Part shown: in pieces, positions 7,761 to 14,105 of the stretch | Layout of the letters: each line of letters starts with the position of its first letter | Position numbering within the stretch: position 1 is the stretch's first letter | Assembly (NCBI GenBank): GCA_002329325.1 | Contig: DCTX01000014.1 | Coordinates: 21,391-41,348, forward strand | DNA length: 19,958 nucleotides | Origin: Anaerolineales bacterium UBA1429 | Lineage (GTDB): Bacteria; Chloroflexota; Anaerolineae; UBA1429 | Reading direction: 5' to 3' | Position numbers and translations under genes: made by a program | The notes under the pieces: model-generated | What the model saw: only the letters and a program-made list of their open reading frames with translations | Databases searched by the model: none | Told to the model about the DNA's origin: nothing

Positions 7761-9269
7761 TTGCGTCCTACCCAATTGATCTACCTGACCAGGCGAGATA
7801 CGCCCGATACCGCCTGCGCTCTGCTGCAACGCGCCAAGCCGGGCAGCCAGGTCTGGCTGGTGATCCCCTGGCGCGCCGCCATGTTTCGCCAAGTGATCAA
7901 TCTCAAGCGCCTCCAGCGCGCCGCCGACGCGGCCGCCATCGACCTGCGCCTGGTGACGGGGCATTGGGAGACCCGGGCGCTGGCCCGCGAGGCCGGGCTG
8001 GCCGTGCATTGGAGGGTGCCTTATGCCTTGCGCCAGCATCAGCCCTCTCGGTTGCGCACCGCCGAGCTGGGCCGCCGCGTCATCCCCATCGAGCAGGAGC
8101 TCAAGGGGCGGCGCTTTGTGCACCGGCCCCGCCGTTTTGGCTTTGGGGCGGCCCTCCTCTCGTTGTTCCTGACCGCCATGCTGGTGGGCGCGCTGGCGGG
8201 CGTGGTGCTCTTTTTCCTGCCCACGGCGCGGGTGGCCCTGGAGCCCGTCGCGGCCATGCAGCAGGCCGCCTTTACCGTGCAGGCCAACCCCCGCTATCGC
8301 AGCATCGATTTCGACCAGGCCGTGCTCCCGGCGCGCACGATCCAGGTGATCGTCGAGGGGCGGGGCGAGACGCCCGCCACCGGCCAGCGTGACGTGCCCG
8401 ACCAGCATGCTTCCGGAGTGATCGTGCTGGCCAACCGCACCGACCGCGCCCTGGTGGTGCCCAAGGGCACCATCGTGCGCACCAGCAGCGGCGTGACGCA
8501 ACGCTTCTATACCACCATTGACGCCGACCTTCCGCCCGGCACCCAGACCCACGTGCGCGTGCCGGTGATCGCCCTGGAGCCGGGCTTTGTGGTGGCCGAG
8601 CCGTTCACCGTCAACCGCCTGGAGGGAGAGCTGGCCGCCCAGGTGGAGGCGCTTAATGATGTGCGCATCGAGGGCGGCGGCAGCCGGCGCGTGCCCGTCG
8701 TGGCCTATAACGATTTCGATACGCTCCGCACGGTGCTGGTGGAGCAGCTGCAGCAAGAAGCCTACAACCGCTTCTTGGAAGAGCTGCAGATGGGCGAGTT
8801 CGTGCCCGCCGCCTCGCTGGATGTGCAGGTCATGTCCCTCGAATTCGATCAGGTCGTGGATCAGCAGAACGATGTGCTCTCGGGCCGCATGAAGCTGGTC
8901 GCCAACGGCATCGCGATTCAGGAGAACGACATTCGCGATATGGCGCGCTGGCTCCTGGTGCAGCAGGCCGGCGGCGAGAGCCAGGTCATCGAGGATAGCC
9001 TGGTGGTGGCGCGCTCGGACGAGATCCGCACCACCGAGACCGGCCTGGAGCTGGATGCCCAGGCCCAGGCGATGGTCGCTCCGACGATCGACCTGGAGCG
9101 GGTACAGCGCGAAATCCGCGGGCGCACCGTGGAGGAGGCGGCCGCCTGGCTCCTGGAGAACCTGACCCTGCGCCGCGCCCCCCAGATCGAGCTCACGCCT
9201 GACTTGATCCATCGCCTGCCGTTGCTGGCCGGGCGCATGGAGATCGTCATCTCGGCGAGCAGCCCATGA
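7761..9269 (+). CDS. membrane-anchored baseplate J/gp47-like protein
   Basis: About 502 residues from TTG 7761, which follows AGGAGG (7751-7756); a GTG at 7740 lies upstream of that site and is less likely. Layout: a cytoplasmic N-terminal domain of about 95 residues (LIYLTRRDTPDTACALLQ onward) with an alpha/beta look, a basic linker, one transmembrane segment at about 128-153, then a long presumably extracytoplasmic beta-rich part. That part contains a baseplate-J-like stretch (SGVIVLANRTDRALVVPKGT). Despite the name, no phage genes are nearby and no prophage is implied; such proteins are known as chromosomal membrane proteins in Chloroflexota and Firmicutes. It overlaps ruvX by ATGA. Role unknown; the context points to the cell envelope. 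Confidence 0.65.
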   Translation: MRPTQLIYLTRRDTPDTACALLQRAKPGSQVWLVIPWRAAMFRQVINLKRLQRAADAAAIDLRLVTGHWETRALAREAGLAVHWRVPYALRQHQPSRLRTAELGRRVIPIEQELKGRRFVHRPRRFGFGAALLSLFLTAMLVGALAGVVLFFLPTARVALEPVAAMQQAAFTVQANPRYRSIDFDQAVLPARTIQVIVEGRGETPATGQRDVPDQHASGVIVLANRTDRALVVPKGTIVRTSSGVTQRFYTTIDADLPPGTQTHVRVPVIALEPGFVVAEPFTVNRLEGELAAQVEALNDVRIEGGGSRRVPVVAYNDFDTLRTVLVEQLQQEAYNRFLEELQMGEFVPAASLDVQVMSLEFDQVVDQQNDVLSGRMKLVANGIAIQENDIRDMARWLLVQQAGGESQVIEDSLVVARSDEIRTTETGLELDAQAQAMVAPTIDLERVQREIRGRTVEEAAAWLLENLTLRRAPQIELTPDLIHRLPLLAGRMEIVISASSP

Positions 9270-9703
9270 CGCGCTACCTGGCGCTGGACGTTGGCGACGA
9301 GCGCATCGGCGTCGCCATCAGTGACGAGCTGGGCTTGCTGGCGCGCCCGCTGGCCGTGTTGGCGCGGGAGCCCGGTCCCGGCAGCTTTCTGCAGCTGGCC
9401 GAGATCGTGCGCCGCGAGCAGGTGGCGCGCATCATCGTCGGGCTGCCCCTGCTGGAGGGCGGCCTGGCGGGCAAACAGGTTGCCTCCACCCAGGCCTATG
9501 TGCGCGGGCTGGCCGAGCACATCCAGACGCCTGTGACCTATTGGGATGAGCGCTACAGCACCGCTCGGGCCGAGGAGATCGCGCAGGAGACGGCGAGACG
9601 AAACCGCCCCCGGCGCGACGATCTAGATGCCGTGGCTGCGGCGGTGATACTCCAGGACTATTTGGATCAACTTGCGGAGGAATCTCGCGAATGTCTCGGG
9701 TGA
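9266..9703 (+). CDS. ruvX: YqgF/RuvX family putative Holliday junction resolvase / pre-16S rRNA nuclease
   Basis: RNase H-fold nuclease of 145 residues, the normal size. Acidic active-site positions are visible: D8 in LALDVGDERIGVA, E95 in YWDERYSTARAE, and D121 in the C-terminal DLDAVAAAVILQDYL motif; GLPL is at 59-62. In E. coli the family member is needed for 5' maturation of 16S rRNA; a role on Holliday junctions has also been proposed. The start codon overlaps the upstream stop (ATGA) and its end overlaps mltG by 13 nt, so it is tightly coupled to both. Confidence 0.93.
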   Translation: MTRYLALDVGDERIGVAISDELGLLARPLAVLAREPGPGSFLQLAEIVRREQVARIIVGLPLLEGGLAGKQVASTQAYVRGLAEHIQTPVTYWDERYSTARAEEIAQETARRNRPRRDDLDAVAAAVILQDYLDQLAEESRECLG

Positions 9704-10842
9704 TCCGCTTTCTTTTGCAGTTCATTACGACTGCGCTGACGATCCTGGTCATCGCCGGGATTCTGGGTGGGGGGCTCTGGTATATGTGGCGGGTGGCCAA
9801 GTCCCAGGCCGCGCCCGAGCCCTATGTCATCACGGCCACCAAGATCGAGAGGGCCGTGTTGGGGCTCTATCTGCGCACCCAAGAGGACATCGTCAACCAG
9901 CCCGTCGCCCCGGACGACCACACCGAGGTGACCTTTGTGGTCAAGCCGGGGCAATCCGTGTTGGGCGTGTCGCAGAGCCTGGTCGAGATGAACCTGATCG
10001 CCGATGCCGATGTCTTTCGGCGCTTTGTGCAGTATTCCGGCGCCGATGAGGATATTCAGGCCGGCGCCTATATCCTGCGTCGCGACATGACCATGGAGCA
10101 AATCATGCTCCAGTTGCAGCGCGGCCTCTTGCCCACGGTGACGGTGACCATCCCGGAAGGCTGGCGCGCCGAGCAGATCGCCGGCGAGTTGGAGGCCAAG
10201 GGCGTCACCTCGGCCGAGGCGTTCATGGAGCTGGTGCAGGCCGAGCCCGAGGGCTGGAGCTTTTTGGCGGACCGGCCGGCCGGCAGCGCCCGCGGCCTGG
10301 AGGGTTTCTTGTTCCCCGACACCTACCAGTTCCCGCGCAATACGACCCCCGAGACCGTCATCGAGATCATGTTGCGTAACTTTGATTGGCGCCTGGAGGG
10401 CGAACTGCGCCAGATGGCCGAGGATCGCGGGCTGAGCCTGTTCGAGGTCGTTACCCTGGCGTCCATCATCGAGCGCGAGGCCGTGGCGGCGGAGGAACGC
10501 CCCATCATCGCCAGCGTCTTCTGGAACCGGCTGGAGATCGGGATGGCCCTGCAGGCCGACCCCACGGTGCAATACGCCCTGGGCTGCGATGCCGAGACGG
10601 GCGAATGCTGGCAACAGCTCACCCGCGAACAGCTCAACACCGTGCAATCGCCCTACAACACGTATCTGAACCCGGGGCTTACGCCGGGGCCGATCTGCAA
10701 TCCCGGTCTGGATTCCATCCGCGCCGTGCTGCAGCCCGCCGATACGGACTATTTCTACTTTGTGGCGCTGGATGACGGCAAACACGTCTTTTCCGAAACC
10801 TACGAGGAGCATCTGCAGCAGGATGCTTCCCGAGGCCAGTAG
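9691..10842 (+). CDS. mltG: endolytic murein transglycosylase MltG (YceG family)
   Basis: Membrane-anchored enzyme that cleaves nascent glycan strands and is thought to set their length. One transmembrane helix lies at about 11-33 with the rest outside. A LysM-like segment at about 78-130 (VKPGQSVLGVSQSLVEMNLI) precedes the catalytic domain. The catalytic glutamate is E261 in ASIIEREA, followed by family blocks SVFWNRLEIGMALQADPTVQY and SPYNTYLNPGLTPGPICNPG. Length 383 is typical. GGAGG (9676-9680) lies 10 nt before the ATG, inside ruvX. The ruvX-mltG proximity matches Firmicutes yrrK-yrrL. Confidence 0.95.
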   Translation: MSRVIRFLLQFITTALTILVIAGILGGGLWYMWRVAKSQAAPEPYVITATKIERAVLGLYLRTQEDIVNQPVAPDDHTEVTFVVKPGQSVLGVSQSLVEMNLIADADVFRRFVQYSGADEDIQAGAYILRRDMTMEQIMLQLQRGLLPTVTVTIPEGWRAEQIAGELEAKGVTSAEAFMELVQAEPEGWSFLADRPAGSARGLEGFLFPDTYQFPRNTTPETVIEIMLRNFDWRLEGELRQMAEDRGLSLFEVVTLASIIEREAVAAEERPIIASVFWNRLEIGMALQADPTVQYALGCDAETGECWQQLTREQLNTVQSPYNTYLNPGLTPGPICNPGLDSIRAVLQPADTDYFYFVALDDGKHVFSETYEEHLQQDASRGQ

Positions 10843-10945
10843 GCGACCCTCGACAGGCGGGGCGCCGCGCGAGGCAGGCGACCGAAGGCCCGCAACGCGC
10901 CCTGTTCCCCGCTTTCGCATGATGTGAGAACTCCAAGGAGGCGAC

Positions 10946-12577
10946 GTGCGGCTGAGGCAGAAGCTGTGGAACCCGTATCTCTTGGTGTTTATCAGCAGCG
11001 CTTGCGTCATGATCATCGAGTTGGTGGCCAGCAGGCTGATCGCGCCACGCATAGGCGTATCGCTGTACACCTGGACCTCGGTTATCGGGGTGGTGTTGGC
11101 GGGCACCTCGTTGGGCAACTACATCGGGGGGCGCCTGTCCGACCGATACGCCTCCATGGGGCTGCTGGGCATCGTCTACACGCTGGCCTCTCTGGCGACG
11201 CTGCTGGCCTTGTGGCTCAACAACGATCTGCACACCTTCCGTCTCCCCATCAATGTGCCCATGATCGTCTGGATCGTGCTCTACATCGCCGCCCTCTTTC
11301 TGCTTCCCAGCATCATCCTGGGGTGCGTCTCGCCCATCGTGGTCAAGCTGAGCCTGACGGATCTCGAGCGCAGCGGCACTACCGTGGGCAAGATCTATGC
11401 CTGGTCTGCGGCAGGCAGCATCGCGGGCACCTTTCTGGCCGGGTTCTACCTGATCGCGCAGTTTGGCACCAAGGCTACCTTCCTGGGCGTCTCCGCCGCT
11501 CTGCTGCTCCTGGGCATCTGGTTCCTGCTGGATCGTTCGTGGCGCCGCTCGGCGGCGCGGGTGGCCCTGACGCTGAGCCTCTTCGGCGCGGGCGTCTACG
11601 GCCTCAGCGCCGGCGGTTTCTTGGGGCAGGATTGCCGCGTCGAGACCAACTACTTCTGCATCAATGTTCAAGAGACCCAGCGCGATGAGCGCACCGTGTA
11701 TGAGCTGCTGCTGGATCGCCTGGTGCACAGCTATACCGACCTGGACGATCCGATGTACCTGGTCTACGGCTACGAAAAGACCTACGCCGCGCTGGTGGCG
11801 CCCATCATGGAGGCCAAGCCGGATCTGGCGGCGTTCTTTATCGGCGGGGGCGGCTATACATTCCCGCGCTACCTGCGCGCCCTTTCGCCCGATAGCCGTC
11901 TGGTGGTAAGCGAGATCGATCCGGGGGTGACCGAGGCTGCCCATCGCTGGCTGGGCCTGCCCCGCGACACGGACATCGAGACCCACAACGTGGACGCGCG
12001 CGGCTATCTCATGTGGTACGCCCAGCCGGATTCGTTCGACGTGGTGTTTGGCGATGCCTTTGACGACTATTCCGTCCCCTATCACCTGACCACCCTCGAG
12101 TTCTCCCAGTTGGTGGATACGGTGCTGACGGAGGATGGCATCTACCTGGCGAATATCATCGACGCGGGGCCCTCTGGCGACTTTTTCCGGGCCTTTGTGG
12201 CCACCCAGCAAGAGGTGTTCGAGCACGTGGTGGTCATCCCCTCGACGAGCGGTTGGCGCGAGAGCGCGCGAAGCACCTTTGTGGTGGCGAGCAGTCACCA
12301 ACCCATCGATACGGCGCGTCTGCCCGAGGGCTATGACGTCTTGGGCGAAGAGGAGCTGGCCGAATACATGGGCGCGGCGCCGTATGTGCTGCTGACCGAT
12401 GACTATGTGCCGGTGGACAACCTCATGGTGCCCGTGGTGGAAGCGTCCTTTGCGGCGGCGTCGCTAGAGCCCGAGGTGGCGGCCCGGGTGCGCCAGTATG
12501 CCGTCATCGGCGGGGCCGGCTTGGGCGTCGTCCTTCTGGGCGTGGGGGGCTGGCGCTTGCTGCGCAAGCGCGCCTGA
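10946..12577 (+). CDS. fused multi-pass membrane / spermidine-synthase-like protein
   Basis: 543 residues from GTG 10946, with AAGGAGG (10935-10941) upstream. About six to seven hydrophobic helices fill residues 10-220. A soluble Rossmann-type methyltransferase/spermidine synthase domain follows at about 230-500, and a last hydrophobic helix at about 517-535 ends in LLRKRA. The soluble domain keeps LVHSYTDLDDP, FFIGGGGYTFPRYL, VVSEIDPGV and GDAFDDYSVPYHL. The GGGDGG cofactor loop of true spermidine synthases is GGGGYT, so genuine polyamine synthesis is doubtful. Proteins of this layout are annotated 'fused MFS/spermidine synthase', with unknown substrate. It is 103 nt after mltG, a gap with GC-rich inverted repeats but no T-tract. 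Confidence 0.85.
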   Translation: MRLRQKLWNPYLLVFISSACVMIIELVASRLIAPRIGVSLYTWTSVIGVVLAGTSLGNYIGGRLSDRYASMGLLGIVYTLASLATLLALWLNNDLHTFRLPINVPMIVWIVLYIAALFLLPSIILGCVSPIVVKLSLTDLERSGTTVGKIYAWSAAGSIAGTFLAGFYLIAQFGTKATFLGVSAALLLLGIWFLLDRSWRRSAARVALTLSLFGAGVYGLSAGGFLGQDCRVETNYFCINVQETQRDERTVYELLLDRLVHSYTDLDDPMYLVYGYEKTYAALVAPIMEAKPDLAAFFIGGGGYTFPRYLRALSPDSRLVVSEIDPGVTEAAHRWLGLPRDTDIETHNVDARGYLMWYAQPDSFDVVFGDAFDDYSVPYHLTTLEFSQLVDTVLTEDGIYLANIIDAGPSGDFFRAFVATQQEVFEHVVVIPSTSGWRESARSTFVVASSHQPIDTARLPEGYDVLGEEELAEYMGAAPYVLLTDDYVPVDNLMVPVVEASFAAASLEPEVAARVRQYAVIGGAGLGVVLLGVGGWRLLRKRA

Positions 12578-12606
12578 GCGACGCTGTTCAGTGGTGCGCA
12601 CAACAA

Positions 12607-12647
12607 AAGCGGGGAGACGGCGCAGGCCGTCCCCCCGCTTCTCTTTG
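12607..12647. terminator. bidirectional terminator between convergent genes
   Basis: A 15-bp stem with one A/C mismatch and a GCAG tetraloop pairs 12607-12621 with 12626-12640. On the + strand it is followed by CTCTTTGTT; on the - strand the flank reads as TTTTGTTG. It therefore serves both the + strand gene ending at 12577 and the - strand gene ending at 12653. Confidence 0.9.
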
Positions 12648-12652
12648 TTCCG

Positions 12653-13399
12653 TTACGATTCCAGCAACTCGGAGAGCTTGGCCCACTGGTTGTTGACCAC
12701 GATCGTCCCGTTGATGTCATAGGTCGGTGTGACCAGCTTGCCGTTGGCCCAGCGGCGCACCTGGGCAGCCGCCTCCGGATTGGCGTTCACGTCCACCTCG
12801 GTGTAGGGGATGCCGCGCTGCTCCAGCCAACGGCGACCCATGCGGCAATCGGGGCACCAGCGGGTGCAGTACATGACCACGCCGCCCGTGGGCAGGGCGG
12901 GGGCCTCGTCGGGCTGCGCGGCGGGTTGGCGGGCGGCCTCGGGATCCATGCGGCGGATCTCCTCCAACGCCACGGCGTTATCGGGCTGCTGATCGATGGC
13001 GTGAATATCCATGTAGCGGATGATGCCCTGGCGATCCAGCAGGAACAGCGCCCGCTCCGAGTAGCCCTCCTCGCGCATGACGCCGTAGAGCCTGCTGATG
13101 GCGCCGTGGGGCCAGAAATCGCTGAGCAAGGGATAGCTGATGCCGCCCAGGCTCTCCGCCCAGGCCTGCAGGCAGGGAACCGAATCCACACTGATGCCCA
13201 GCACCTGGGCATCCAACTGCCCGAACGAGGCCATCTGGGCCTCGTAGGCAGGGATCTGGTTCGTTCAAACGGGGGTCCAGGCCAGCGGGAAGAACGCCAG
13301 CAGGACGTTCTTGCCCCGCAGGTCGCTCAGAGTGACGTCCTTGCCCAAGTGGCTGGGCAAGGTGAAATCAGGCGCAGGATCACCGATCTTGAGGGACAT
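12653..13399 (-). CDS. selenocysteine peroxiredoxin-glutaredoxin fusion (TGA at 13265-13267 read as Sec)
   Basis: Read through one in-frame TGA, the - strand encodes 248 residues from ATG 13399, which has AGGAG 8 nt upstream (13408-13412). The N-terminal domain is an AhpC/TSA peroxiredoxin of AhpE type: SLKIGDPAPDFTLPSHLG, then PLAWTPV-U45-TNQIPAYE, SVDSVPCLQAW and the AhpE-like LLSDFWPHGAISRLYGV. U45 falls exactly on the peroxidatic cysteine of the PxxxTxxC motif. After an Ala/Pro/Gln-rich linker (about 154-170), a glutaredoxin domain carries WCPDC (C182, C185) and the cis-proline VTP (223-225). The expected job is peroxide reduction with the fused glutaredoxin recycling the selenolate. C76 could act as a resolving thiol. 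A hairpin suited to a bacterial SECIS follows the TGA. The alternative, a nonsense mutation in a decaying gene, is unlikely because both halves are intact. Standard callers would report only 12653-13234. Confidence 0.88.
13217..13251 (-). promoter_or_regulatory. candidate bacterial SECIS hairpin
   Basis: Immediately downstream of the TGA on the - strand, CTGCC (13251-13247) pairs with GGCAG (13221-13217), then after a 1x3 internal loop ACGAGGCC pairs with GGCCTCGT, closing a CAGAU apical loop. That is 13 perfect pairs beginning 13 nt after the TGA, with the apical loop 27 nt after it, inside the 16-37 nt range known for bacterial SECIS elements. The loop G is third rather than first or second, a departure from the usual rule, and no bulged U is obvious. 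Confidence 0.65.
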
Positions 13400-13440
13400 G
13401 GCATCATCTCCTGAATAGGGTGATTGCGTGACCTGCGCTC

Positions 13441-13468
13441 ATTATACCCCTAGGGGGGTTGTAAGCAA
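13441..13468 (-). promoter_or_regulatory. promoter of the selenoprotein peroxiredoxin gene
   Basis: On the - strand TTGCTT (13468-13463), a 16-bp spacer and a perfect TATAAT (13446-13441) lie about 42-70 nt before the ATG. The spacer contains the 10-bp palindrome CCCCTAGGGG (13447-13456) directly abutting the -10 box, a possible operator. This promoter separates the gene from the upstream operon. Confidence 0.75.
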
Positions 13469-13492
13469 GCGAGGGCCCCTGGGCGCAAGGCA

Positions 13493-14065
13493 TCAGGGGA
13501 TGCGGGGCTTGGCCAGCACCTCGCGGATCTCGAGCTGCAGGATGGTGCGCGGGTAGGCGGGTTTGCACACGATGGCCGTATCGGCGCCCGAGCTGGTGCC
13601 GCCGATGGCGATCACCTCGGCGTCCATATCCACGAATCCCGCGTCGGCGGCCATGAGCAGGCACTCGACGGCGACCTTCATCCCCTGGCTGAAGCGATAG
13701 AGGACGTCGCGCACGATCTCCTCGGGGGCGCGCCCGCCGTGCTTTTCGCTAAAGGCCGAGCCGACGCCATCGCCCAGGGCGTGGATGCCGGTGACGATGG
13801 TCACGCCCAGGTCCTCCAGCTCGCGACGCGTCTCCGGTGCCATGCACCAACCCAGGTGCTCCCAGCCGTGGCACAGGCTGACGGCGCAGATGCGGATGCC
13901 GTGGGGCGCCATGAGGGCGTGGGCCTGGCGGGCGGTGCTGCCGTGGGAGGAGGCCACCACCACCTGGCGGATGTCCAGCGCCAGGGCGCGCTCCAGGGCG
14001 ATCTCCAGGGTGGCCTGGGTGTTTTGCGGCCCGCCGTTATCGAACAAGAGGGTGCGTAGCTCCAT
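13493..14065 (-). CDS. pyruvate kinase alpha/beta (C-terminal) domain-like protein
   Basis: A 190-residue stand-alone relative of the pyruvate kinase C-terminal domain. Family blocks are clear: GGPQNTQATLEIALERAL near the start, VVVASSHGSTARQAHAL, GVTIVTGIHALG, FSQGMKVAVECLLMAADAG and VIAIGGTSSGADTAIVCKPA. Full pyruvate kinase has about 470 residues and a catalytic barrel, which is absent, so no kinase activity is expected; the domain usually binds ligands. AGGAG lies 11 nt upstream of the ATG. It starts 40 nt after the C25 peptidase stop and may be the last gene of that operon, though its function looks unrelated. Specific role unknown. Confidence 0.82.
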   Translation of the reverse strand: MELRTLLFDNGGPQNTQATLEIALERALALDIRQVVVASSHGSTARQAHALMAPHGIRICAVSLCHGWEHLGWCMAPETRRELEDLGVTIVTGIHALGDGVGSAFSEKHGGRAPEEIVRDVLYRFSQGMKVAVECLLMAADAGFVDMDAEVIAIGGTSSGADTAIVCKPAYPRTILQLEIREVLAKPRIP

Positions 14066-14105
14066 ATCCTGCTCCTATTGCGGTAGCTCCTGCGGCGCGC
14101 GGAGC

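Noticed and set aside
7749..9212. Long minus-strand open frame opposite the baseplate-J-like gene
   Set aside because: His/Gly/Leu-rich antisense translation typical of high-GC shadows; the + strand frame has a ribosome site, a membrane segment and coupled neighbours.
7761..9269. Prophage or contractile tail system suggested by the baseplate-J similarity
   Set aside because: No tail, capsid, terminase or lysis genes are nearby, and the protein has a transmembrane helix and housekeeping neighbours.
10679..12301. Long minus-strand open frame opposite mltG and the fused membrane gene
   Set aside because: Antisense shadow that crosses two real genes and has no start signal.
12653..13234. A 193-residue redoxin starting at an internal ATG (13234)
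   Set aside because: It would begin in the middle of the peroxiredoxin fold without the active site, and no ribosome site precedes it; the read-through frame from 13399 restores a complete domain.
13265..13267. TGA as an ordinary nonsense mutation (pseudogene)
   Set aside because: It replaces precisely the catalytic Cys, all other parts are intact, promoter and ribosome site are good and a hairpin follows. Kept only as the fallback explanation.
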